Assembly: GCA_902728285.1 (NCBI GenBank)
Contig: CACVBU010001176.1
Span: 461,552-525,551, forward strand
DNA length: 64,000 nt
From: Clytia hemisphaerica
Taxonomy: Eukaryota; Cnidaria; Hydrozoa; Leptothecata; Clytiidae
Direction: 5' to 3'
The notes beneath the pieces were generated by a model, which searched no databases, was not told the origin of the DNA, and saw nothing but the letters and a program-made list of their open reading frames with translations. A program made the translations under genes and the position numbers. Positions 27,201-33,780 of the stretch are shown here, piece after piece. Every line of letters begins with the position of its first letter. The stretch's first letter is position 1.

Positions 27201-30200
27201 GAGCAGATATGTAGTTCGAATCTTACTTTAATTCATTAACCTAGCTCTTCATCCTTAAGTTAAAATATTTTCCATACAAAGTTAGCTATTTTCAACCAGT
27301 TTTTTTCGTGTTCTTATAGGTTTTTGCCAAATTTTAAAAACGCGAGTTAATTCTTCCCTTTTCCATTTCAGCCGCCATTAAAGATGATTCATTTACAAAT
27401 ATCGTTAGCTGTGGCAGTGGGTGTTGGCCTTTGTATTTTCTTGGCATTCTTAGCTTGTCTCTCACACGTCTGTTGCTCGCCGTAAGTTTTCACCTCTTCA
27501 AATTCTGTAAAATCTCTTTATTTTACTCCGCCTCCTGGGTTTTCCAATTCATTTTCCTGGTATTTACTCTGACACTCTGGCTGGGGGGGTTGTGAATCAA
27601 TTCTACTCTATGAATAGCCTTAGGTAGAGAGAATCAATATTCCACTTGGATGGCCCGATAATCTAGAACTTTTAGACAACATCTCGATCATTTTCACCGG
27701 GTCTATTTCATGGCGGCTCGGGGATCTATGAACTGTTGGAGCTGCAGGGACCAGGGCCCCTCAATTCCAACACCGAAGCTTTAGAGTCGAGTATTCAATT
27801 TCTACACCTGTCCACATTCAACTTATGATTCTTCATTTTGAACCACCACAGATATGCAGATTCGGACCGCAAAGCCATCTTGGTCAACATCACATTGACA
27901 ATCATCTTTTGTTTGATGATATTTACTGGTGCTGTCTTCCTTTCAACCATGGAATTGGTGCCTGCTAAATATGGTCAGGTATGGATTGATTGATAGTTTA
28001 TCGTTCTTTCACAATATGCTTATGGTTTATATATTTCAGTTGCTCGTTGATAGCTTGATAATGATAGACTGCAATAAAGACCGGAGAAGGGGGATTCTAT
28101 TTGAATAATACGTATGCTCGGCAAGACATTACACCCTCGCAATGTAGGGAATGTAACTAAAATTCGGTTAAATTTTGTCAGTTTGAGCAAATATCTTATT
28201 AAGTTGATATAAAATTTTCTGTCCTTTTCGTGTATTATATGATAAACCTTTTCAATTTAGTATTTCTGCTACACACTGATCGGATGTTTACAATTATTCG
28301 GATGTGCATTCTTCGCTTGGATATTCGCCGAGGCTATTCACTTGTATCTTTCAACCAGACTGGTCATCGATAAAGGAGATGGAAGATTAGCCTTGTTCTA
28401 TTTCATCGGATGGGGTAAGCGGTCTCCTGTCTAGAAAATTTCTCACACTTCAGTTGTGAAATAAGATGTGTTCTTACAAGAGACGGTAACATTCTTGTTC
28501 TGCAATGAAAGTATTCTAGTCCTACTTCAATTTACCTTCTTCCTCTAACAACAAGTTTCTTTCAAATGAAATCATGTATACAGCTGAAAATTGCTCCGAG
28601 AGACGACTTGAAAAATCCTCCTAACTTGAAAGCCGGAATAAACACTATTGCTCTCTTGCTCCGGGATTTTTAAGTTTTTTTAACTGTAAACTTGCACAAA
28701 AATAAAACTTTATCACAGGACAGTATCTGGTTTGGTCTCAAATTAATCTTTTTGTTATTTTTTTACTCAGGAATCCCGATCATGATAGTGGCAGTGACCG
28801 GTGTTTTAGTGTATTTCAATAAATTTGATTTACAATCGAGATGTGTGGTCAATATTTCATTATATTTGGTCGGTATTATCATTGGTGGGCCTGTGTTACT
28901 GTATATCCTTGTAAGTTCAATATGTCTTTCACGATGTACATATATTGAATTAAGGTTACAGTCACGCTGACAATTTACGTGTTTTTTAAAAGAATTTGGA
29001 TGAGAAAATTCGATCACCTAATACTACAACAATACTGAGAATTTTTAAGCCCACTTTCAAGTCAACATTTAAGAGTGAAAATTTTGAGAATTAGTAACAA
29101 CGGAAGCCCAGCTCAAATTTAATGATTATTATAAAAAAGTACTTTGATTTTGGCCTTTTGACTTTTCCTAATTAATTTGATTTTTATTGCATAAGTTCTT
29201 ATTTATTTCATCATAGGGAACTCTGATCGTTTACATTCTGATTCGAGTATCATTGGCAAGTGACAGAGAACTTCTGAACGCCAAGATACTTTTCCACGCC
29301 AAAGGAGCTATCTACTGTTCATTTTGTTTGATGTTGCTGCATTTGCTGGTGTTGGGATCAGCAACCATGTTCTTGAAATATAATGGGGAAATTCTATATC
29401 ACTATTTCTTTGCTGCGTTGACGGCTGCAGAGGTAAATATATATTTTTTGATTGATTTTCCCTATATTAAGAAAGCTATGCTTTGGTAACTTACCTGCTG
29501 ACTAACGACATTGCTTCGAAATCCATTCAAATCTCACAGGACGCCAATATAACGTTGAACGACCAAACAGTTATAATTTCAAATCTTGTTTACATTGTGA
29601 TTTTAGAGGCTTTACTTGGTGATCTATCGCCATGCCAGTTCTCTTTTGTCATTCCAATCGAGGACCTTTTTTATTTTAACTCCCTGTGTCTTTTGTCATT
29701 GGAGAGTGTCTTTACTTGGTGATTTGTTCTTATTCTGACGTCCTTGTGTCTTTTGTAATTCCCATAAGGACTTTACTTGGTGTTTTATCCTCCCGTGTCC
29801 CTCCCCTGTCTTCCCATAGGAACTTACTTTACTTGATTTTATCGTTATTCTAATACCCCGTGTCTCTCCCATAGGGACTTTACTTGGTGTTTTATCATTG
29901 TTATGTTGATCGACGAGCTCATCGAACCTCATCGAGGTCAAACTCCAAGAAAAGAAACTCCTACAGCACCAAAGAAACTGTGACAGTAAGTTGCTTCACA
30001 CTAATTCCTTTTTTAACCCTGAAGAGCCGTTATTTCCAACATAATTTACGCGGCCTTCATGGTTTTCCCACATGGATTGAAAGTCAAAACATGAGCTTCA
30101 CAAAGACAAATAAGGGATATTGTAGAATCAATCCACCGCTGCAAAAATGGCGCAAATTATCAGCCCAGACCTTACCAAAGCTGTATAATATAGACTTCAT

Positions 30201-32757
30201 CTAAACTAATGTTTGGTTAGGTGGACGGGCTAGCTTGCTAAACGAGTCGAATGATTCCTCTTTTTTGGCCTTCATCCAAAAACCTGCAGCAATTTCTCTT
30301 TGAAAGCAGGAAAAGAAGATTATGTAAAACGACTTCCGCAAAATTGTGTACAAGAAACCATACAGCTTGCCAAGTTACATTGTCTGACCAAAAATAGTTC
30401 AATAGTTCAGAATACTAGTTAATGACTTTTGGAGTAATTACTGGATTAGTTTACATCAATTACTGCTCATTATTCGTTTTGTATTTGGCACCATTTTAAT
30501 GTTTCATAATACAACATGTGATGCTGTTTGTTTCCAAGTGCAATTTCCTTATCTTATAACTTCTTGTGAGAGCGTATAATATTTTTGTCCTTGGTTTGTT
30601 TTGATGAATATTTATAAGAGGAAGCAACCAAACGAAAAAATGAAAAACAGAATCAACCGACACTCTTAAATTAACAGGCAGAGCTTTTAACCCCGATTCC
30701 TATAAAACCTTCTTTTTCATTAAAAAGCTACTAAGAGTAAATACTTTATGTTCAAATATCAATTCTTCCTTGTCTAACGTGGTCAAAAAGAAAGCATCGG
30801 TTTCTGTTTTGAGGGTGCTAAGCTCAGTAAAGGGAACAAAAAATGAAAAGGAAAAATCTGTTAAACAAACTTACTAAAACATGTGATATATCTTTCATGA
30901 ATCATAGTACTGTAGTTGTTGAATGAGATTTTAATGACCAAGCAAAACCAACGGGGGCTTCAATATCAAAAAGAGACTATTTTGAAAAGCAATTAATAAT
31001 ATCCATAACAAGCTTACGTTGGTTAGACCACATAATACGAAAGCTTGTAACACACTAAATCTAGTAATCACTAACTATTGGCGCCTTTTTAGAAATTTTA
31101 AAACCTTGGTTAGTCTAAAATTAAATTTGGAAGATTATGGATGATTAACAGTAAATTAGGATATTTCCTGAATGATTTTTGTCTTAAAATCGCCAACTCC
31201 TCCTCTGCGTGTACCTAATCGCTACACCTATGCCACAAGGGGAGTTAGATTCGAGTCAACTTGGATCGGATTATTACAAATATTCTTGTATCTGTGAACA
31301 TCAAAAGTGATTACTCAGGTACAATCCATGCATTTCGTTGTCGGTTCAATTCTTTCAAATTCTCAATTTGTTTGTCTTTCTTTTTCCAGTATTCGCCAAA
31401 CGGCACTTCTTCAAACACCGAATTAGCGGAAGAGGTTTCAGCTAATGACCAAAAGTTTTTGATCAAGCGCCCGTCAAAGCGGACATCAACAGACAGCCGC
31501 CCTTCACCGCCCCAAGTGCGGAATCTTCAACAACATAGCTCCGAAGAAGCGTTAGAATGGGACTCAGCATACCAAGGAATGTACGGTGGAAGTATTGGAT
31601 TTAGCAACAAGTGAGTATTTTGATTCCATTTAGTCAATTTACATTTGAATAATACGTTCCTTGTCTGCCGTTGTGTTTATTTTTATATACATTAAACCTT
31701 TGACATGGCAACTCGGCCGCAAAAAATCATAAAATTACTTTTCGTAAGTCAAATAATCCTCAAGGTAAATTCATAGTCCCTTGAAAAAGTCATGACTAAA
31801 ATCTCTCATTTATTCATATTTTTCCCCATAGTACACCTCACTCCTCACACGAAACAAAACCGCTCCTTTCACGTCGAACCGACACGTTAACGGAGGAAGA
31901 CGGACAACTGACGCCATCAACATTTCACGGAGGAACTATCAGTAAAAACAGTACGTTAAGCCGTAATAATACATTGCCAAAGAGATGGAAAGATCTAGAT
32001 GAGGTTGATGGCAGTGCGAGCTATAATCACCACAAACATCCTATACGAAGATCGAACAGTAAAGCTAGCAGTATACTCAGTGTTGAAACGGTAAGAAGAA
32101 TTAATTGAATTTGAACCATTAAATGATGATTTGCAATACTGACTTTATGATAACTATGAAAAAACTCGTACCTTTTAAATTATATTGACGTTCATTAAAA
32201 ACGCTCTGAATTCTCATTCTCTTGACTTTTTTGTTTTTCAGCATACGAGTGGCGCCAACACGCAACACGGTCTCCCCGTTTACTTCCCCGCCCCACCGCC
32301 ACACTACGAAATGTCATTAGAACGTCGTAAAAAGAACACTTTTGGTCATGAGTCAGAACCGTATGATGACGATTCAAGGCGTGGTTCCTTCGGTATGGAA
32401 TCAGACCGAATGTCAAATATCTCTTCAGAACTTTCGAATATATTATACGAACTTCAAGCGTTCGACACGAACGTTCCGCAAGACACACACGAGCGGAAAC
32501 AACCTCAGGCGTCAGGTAATACGTTACCGTCATCTCGTCGTGACGGCCCGATGACCGATATCAGTCATAGTCCTATGTCGACATTCAGACCAACGAAAAA
32601 TAAAGACTCGAATAAGAGCGATATACAGTATGAAGAAAATAAACCACCTAGCTATACTGATCATCAGCGAGTCCGTATTCTGAGAGGGAAATCGAGACAA
32701 GAAACTGACCCAGCAGATGGTCTCCATAGTCCAGGTTCAATGTATTCTAGCCTGTAA
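801..32757 (+). CDS. Giant multidomain adhesion GPCR (39 exons visible, 5' partial)
   Basis: A cell-surface receptor of the adhesion GPCR class. Exons: 801-872, 2947-3018, 3140-3291, 3581-3790, 4110-4318, 4586-4700, 4978-5153, 5460-5588, 5787-5928, 8946-9119, 9381-9617, 11766-12062, 12230-12523, 12790-13092, 13336-13629, 14233-14538, 14862-14993, 15406-15576, 15893-16165, 16508-16681, 16998-17159, 17596-17726, 18065-18268, 18458-18526, 18777-18891, 19057-19179, 19706-19781, 24097-24208, 25611-25654, 26539-26650, 27372-27481, 27852-27978, 28261-28414, 28771-28910, 29217-29432, 29875-29985, 31390-31610, 31832-32090, 32242-32757. Every junction is AG/GT. The total is 6934 nt, exactly one frame of 2310 residues plus stop after the first base. 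Extracellular modules are bounded by phase-1 introns, the usual sign of exon shuffling. Seen: the frame and motifs. Inferred: that one transcript spans all 39 exons; the 3.0-kb and 2.1-kb introns around the unknown Cys module are the weakest links. Confidence 0.88.
1651..1772. mobile_element. Short inverted-repeat element in intron (MITE-like)
   Basis: A tract of about 120 bp whose two ends are imperfect inverted repeats (AGGTAAATTTATTTGGTCAT against the reverse complement of the end near 1772). A related half-site lies near 1400-1425. No coding capacity. It lies inside the receptor intron 873-2946. Confidence 0.45.
1951..2588. mobile_element. 638-bp non-autonomous DNA transposon with very long terminal inverted repeats
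   Basis: The ends are CCGGGTGACCCACGAAAAA and its complement, flanked on both sides by the dinucleotide TA, consistent with a TA target duplication as in Tc1/mariner-like elements. The inverted arms continue for roughly 190 bp each (about 1951-2140 and 2400-2588) with only scattered mismatches, so the transcript would fold into a long hairpin. No transposase frame is present. It sits in the intron between two LRR exons. The rest of this 2-kb intron shows nothing I can name. Confidence 0.8.
3581..4700 (+). CDS. Receptor GON domain (exons 3581-3790, 4110-4318, 4586-4700)
   Basis: About residues 99-276. Matches to the GON domain, known from the C-terminus of GON-1/ADAMTS9/ADAMTS20 metalloproteases: the opening Cys region followed by DGDYEMRVFG, then IYCYEMAS.DPTEFLSLPSG (family pattern: DG-[DE]-Y ... 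YC..M .. P-x-[ED]-[YF]-[IL]-S-L-P-x-G), then TYVKIDLRRLQLIANDS, a VTYGKP..CDS segment and DLRGTHFQL, and finally a Cys-rich end (C..QCGESC). The block starts and ends at phase-1 introns and so is an intact shuffling unit. Known: in ADAMTS proteases GON is an extracellular domain tied to cell migration and trafficking. Inferred: here it is a ligand or matrix-binding module. Confidence 0.85.
4978..5928 (+). CDS. Receptor F5/8 type C (discoidin) domain (exons 4978-5153, 5460-5588, 5787-5928)
   Basis: About residues 277-425. It begins CTLPLGMQNSKIPDLELTASS and continues with ARIN, W(C)AE, EFVIHLGK, SWVKSYEVFYSVDG, NYNLVTHWFRPRIIARFVKI and ends with LEIYGC. These are the landmarks of the F5/8C fold in order, and the first and last Cys form the usual terminal disulfide. 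The usual WLQVDLG is NQEFVIHLGK here. Such domains bind carbohydrates, lipids or matrix proteins outside the cell. The block is phase 1 at both ends. A CT run precedes the acceptor of the third exon. Confidence 0.92.
6114..6480. mobile_element. 367-bp inverted-repeat element with 8-bp target duplication (CCCGG/GGTACT family, copy 1)
   Basis: The direct 8-mer AAGAGATG flanks the element (6106-6113 and 6481-6488). The ends are CCCCGG..GGGGGGTACT and AGTACCCC..CCGGG, followed inward by an inverted GGGTATGTGCGTGCC / GGCACGCACATACCC pair. Inside are about five spaced copies of CCCTTAGAGAGACT. An 8-bp duplication is typical of hAT-like elements. No coding sequence. It lies in the receptor intron 5929-8945. 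Confidence 0.8.
6591..6611 (+). repeat. Poly-C tract
   Basis: About 20 consecutive C residues in an intron. Length in such tracts is error-prone. Confidence 0.8.
7194..7575. mobile_element. Inverted-repeat element inserted in a tandem repeat unit
   Basis: The ends are TACCGTCAAGTTACACAAC and GTTGTGTAACTTGACGGTA, extending inward over ATGCAC/GTGCAT. The element interrupts one repeat unit, so it is younger than the array. Outermost TA on both sides fits a TA target site. A 98-residue minus-strand open frame inside has no recognisable similarity and I do not call it a gene. Confidence 0.65.
8149..8182 (+). repeat. (CGAC)n microsatellite
   Basis: Eight to nine tandem CGAC units in the same intron. 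Confidence 0.9.
8946..9617 (+). CDS. Receptor Cys-rich module of two exons, possibly beta-trefoil (exons 8946-9119, 9381-9617)
   Basis: About residues 426-562. The reading frame joins the F5/8C exon upstream and Ig1 downstream through phase-1 introns. Repeating elements are visible: RCLTVGE, KRGCEGSDFMFTF, TGLCLHLTDQSWFIFNKTC, GYCARIQ and IWRTCHRGGFTIFKL. The alternation of C-L-x-[VL], W-x-x-x-x-C and hydrophobic F-x-F strands resembles ricin-type beta-trefoil lectins, but the classical QxW triplets are not clear, so the fold is inference. It could be a lineage-specific Cys module. The coding status is good because the frame is open over 137 residues across a splice. Confidence 0.6.
9929..10227. 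mobile_element. 299-bp inverted-repeat element with 8-bp target duplication (CCCGG/GGTACT family, copy 2)
   Basis: GTTGCAAC flanks both sides (9921-9928 and 10228-10235). The ends are CCCGGGGGGGGGTACTAG and AGTACCCCCCCGGG, matching the element at 6114-6480. The internal sequence is different and is shared, in reverse orientation, with 60450-60765. Because the duplicated 8-mer is itself a palindrome, the exact element edge is uncertain by one or two bases. The rest of intron 9618-11765 shows nothing I can name. Confidence 0.75.
11766..16165 (+). CDS. Receptor array of seven Ig domains
   Basis: About residues 563-1252. Ig1 11766-12062, Ig2 12230-12523, Ig3 12790-13092, Ig4 13336-13629, Ig5 14233-14538, Ig6 14862-14993 plus 15406-15576, Ig7 15893-16165. 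Each shows the B-strand Cys, the core Trp in a P-x-P/T-x-x-x-W context and the F-strand Y-x-C motif (for example GSYFCNAW, KTYRCVST, GVYTCLST, GIYECVSE, GRYICVSE, GKYTCFSE, GEYACVAT). All are bounded by phase-1 introns, one exon per domain except Ig6, which is split. Ig2 to Ig6 share a rare ending, S-P-[RG]-L followed by R/V-N/K, pointing to tandem exon duplication within the gene. Ig1 and Ig7 differ (NSKG and NAAG turns). Several N-x-[ST] glycosylation sites are present. The role is likely extracellular ligand binding or a stiff stalk. Confidence 0.93.
16280..16360. mobile_element. Small hairpin element, CAGCTGGCAC/AACGTT family
   Basis: CAGCTGGCAC is followed by two inverted arms (AACGTTGTTTCGACGTTCAT at 16291-16310 and its counterpart ending at 16360). 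The same family occurs at 25186-25243 and 33283-33371, with pieces near 22310, 16690 and 35671. It lies in a receptor intron. Confidence 0.6.
16508..16681 (+). CDS. Receptor sushi/CCP domain
   Basis: About residues 1253-1310, a single phase 1-1 exon. Four Cys in the sushi order: RCLMDEIPNGDL, then VTCRKGFKREG, then LTCTGTGFF and PFPKCE. The N-G after the first Cys and the G-[FY] after the second are family landmarks. The usual Trp before the last Cys is replaced by Phe. It is the module between Ig7 and the EGF. Confidence 0.9.
16771..16845 (+). repeat. tRNA-derived (SINE head-like) fragment
   Basis: TAGTGGTCGAG (16778-16788) resembles an RNA polymerase III A box and GGTTCACAC (16823-16831) a B box, at tRNA-like spacing and with tRNA-like sequence between (GCGTGCTTGACTCTAATCGG). 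It is degenerate and lacks full tRNA stems, so I read it as a SINE remnant in an intron rather than a functional tRNA. Confidence 0.4.
16998..17726 (+). CDS. Receptor calcium-binding EGF domain and Pro/Thr stalk (exons 16998-17159, 17596-17726)
   Basis: About residues 1311-1408. It opens with DIDEC, the calcium-binding signature, and continues with CDYNARCVNTLGSYQCIC and GYIMVRNKC, giving six Cys in EGF order. About 28 residues rich in D, E, M, S and T are inserted between the first and second Cys, far more than usual. The intron falls between Cys5 and Cys6. After the EGF, a linker with PPP, KKTSTTPPP and charged residues leads to the GAIN domain and looks like a flexible, possibly O-glycosylated stalk. 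Confidence 0.88.
17358..17456. repeat. Three spaced copies of CCCCTGGATATC
   Basis: ACCCCTGGATATCG, ACCCCCTGGATATCCG and ACCCCCTGGATATCCG occur about 37-45 bp apart in a receptor intron, probably a remnant of a repetitive element. Confidence 0.5.
18065..26650 (+). CDS. Receptor GAIN domain with GPS autocleavage site
   Basis: About residues 1409-1693; exons 18065-18268, 18458-18526, 18777-18891, 19057-19179, 19706-19781, 24097-24208, 25611-25654, 26539-26650. The first half is helical (for example EENFLIKLLNFTNG, RRVVDRALNVTVSQ), as expected for GAIN subdomain A. The second half has SDVFSLSFTKLHS and AQIIFKVPKD. The GPS motif is complete: CVYWDF, then SWSTEGC, then VICQCNHLTNFAVIVP. All four Cys and both Trp are present, and the H-L-T triad fits autoproteolysis between Leu and Thr. 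Known of the family: the cut leaves the new N-terminus (TNFAVIV here) as a tethered agonist. A 4.3-kb intron splits the domain, and the 44-nt exon 25611-25654 is the smallest in the gene. Confidence 0.93.
19782..24096. other. 4.3-kb receptor intron
   Basis: The largest intron found. It holds the small inverted-repeat element at 20653-20797 and an AACGTT-family fragment near 22310. The remainder is AT-rich sequence in which I see no exon or known element. Confidence 0.7.
20653..20797. mobile_element. 145-bp hairpin MITE
   Basis: The arms TATTCATGATATGCACCATT and its complement extend over GACGG.CCCAACAG to give about 60-bp near-perfect inverted repeats (20653-20714 and 20738-20797) around a short loop. 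No coding capacity. Confidence 0.7.
24209..27371. other. Receptor introns between GAIN, GPS and TM1 exons
   Basis: Three introns of 1.4, 0.9 and 0.7 kb around the exons 25611-25654 and 26539-26650. An AACGTT-family hairpin fragment lies at about 25186-25243. Otherwise nothing recognisable. Confidence 0.6.
27372..29985 (+). CDS. Receptor seven-transmembrane domain
   Basis: About residues 1694-1965. Exons: TM1 27372-27481 (ISLAVAVGVGLCIFLAFLA), TM2 27852-27978 (AILVNITLTIIFCLMIFTGA), TM3 and start of TM4 28261-28414 (GCAFFAWIFAEAIHLYL, FYFIGWG), TM4/TM5 28771-28910 (GIPIMIVAVTGVLVY, then VVNISLYLVGIIIGGPVLL), TM5 end, TM6 and TM7 start 29217-29432, TM7 end 29875-29985 (GLYLVFYHC). F-x-A-W-x-x-x-E-A-I-H-L-Y and W-G-I-P are class B2 signatures. 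The Cys at the top of TM3 and the Cys in extracellular loop 2 (SRC) can pair. The signature is closer to latrophilin-, CELSR- and ADGRD-like receptors than to the LRR-containing ADGRA group, although ADGRA also carries LRR and Ig domains. Confidence 0.95.
29601..29874 (+). repeat. Tandem copies of the TM7 exon start and its splice acceptor
   Basis: The first 20 bases of exon 29875 (GGACTTTACTTGGTGTTTTA) and the preceding TGTCTCTCCCATAG are echoed at 29601-29623, 29701-29723, 29761-29789 and 29811-29840, each with T-rich spacer and two with a CATAG or ATAAG acceptor-like site. The reading frame from the 29767 copy runs into a stop within about 20 codons, so these are decoy copies and not alternative exons. 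Confidence 0.75.
29986..31389. other. Receptor intron after TM7
   Basis: A 1.4-kb intron between the last membrane exon and the cytoplasmic tail exons. No exon or named element seen. Confidence 0.6.
31390..32757 (+). CDS. Receptor cytoplasmic tail (exons 31390-31610, 31832-32090, 32242-32757)
   Basis: About 330 residues, rich in Ser, Thr, Arg and charged residues and without a predicted fold. It contains many Ser/Thr in basic contexts (phosphorylation is likely but not shown), a PPSY motif that fits WW-domain binding, and the end SMYSSL, whose last residues (S-x-L) fit a class I PDZ ligand. Exon GC and codon use are higher than in the introns around it, and the stop TAA follows directly. Tails ending in PDZ ligands are known in several adhesion GPCRs. 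Confidence 0.88.
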
Positions 32758-33282
32758 TCGCCTAGGAGGAGTGACGTACTTAGATACGTAATTATAGGAG
32801 TGATTCTCACTTCCATGTTGTTCCAGATAAAAACGCAGAGGCTCTACCGTTTAATTTAAAAATTGTTATACAAAATGGCTAAATTTAGATGAGGTAATGA
32901 TGTGAACCAGAACCTCGGCTTTCTACAAAATGGCTGGGCCCTACGTCTGGAATACATATGTTGAATTTTAACGTATAATAATTGGAAACACTCTGAACAA
33001 AAAAGATCTACTCTATGATAAGTCCATTTCCACCATATTTGTTCTCATATTTGCTTTATTACGGTGACAGTGGATGATCATGGTGTCAAAAGTCAATATT
33101 TAGCTTGCCAAAAATTCACTCTTTGAGATGTTACATGTTCGGAAAATGGGTGTTAAAAATGCTGTAAAAACATGCAAAACAGTATGGGTTGTAGCTCTGG
33201 AATATAAAGGAACAATGGTTTAGCTTTATTTTGGTTTACTGGGTCAGATATTGGCTTGCTTCTGTAGTGATTTCTGATCACC

Positions 33283-33371
33283 CAACTGGCACATAACGTT
33301 CGCCTGGCGTTTTATGGACGTTTTATGGACGACAGGTGGACCTCAGATGGATATTGTTTTGACATTTATGT
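33283..33371. mobile_element. AACGTT-family hairpin element in the 3' UTR
   Basis: CCAACTGGCACATAACGTT and TGACATTTATGTCAGCTGG form inverted ends, related to the hairpin at 16280-16360. It lies within the probable receptor 3' UTR. Confidence 0.55.
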
Positions 33372-33756
33372 CAGCTGGAATAATCATGTTCTTCGAAAAT
33401 ATAATCTGTGATCTTCACACGTAGAATACTATTCTCGAAATGCAGAATTTATTCCAACTAATAGACTATTAGTTTTATTGAATTGCCTTTATATGAAGAT
33501 TTACTTTACAACGAGGCCAGCAATCAATGAGCTTATGAAAGGAAATGTGTCTTTGAGGACTATTTTGCTGTCCTATCGTTTGCATGCCTTACTAACCGAA
33601 TAGGTCTTAATCCTAGAGAGTTTAGAGAACCTGAAAATTATGTTTTTACGATATTTTATTTGGATTTTTTTTATATTTGAAATCTACCCCTATCTTTTTG
33701 TCAACCCTTTGTAAATTATATTATTTTTTGTCAATAGACGTAAAAAGTCAATGTAA

Positions 33757-33762
33757 AATAAA
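33757..33762 (+). terminator. Candidate polyadenylation signal AATAAA of the receptor
   Basis: The first well-placed AATAAA after the stop at 32757, in AT-rich sequence. It would give a 3' UTR of about 1 kb. Confidence 0.5.
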
Positions 33763-33780
33763 TATAGATAAGTTATTCGT

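Noticed and set aside
32195-32533. 112-residue minus-strand frame
   Set aside because: It is antisense to the last receptor exon and has no domain.
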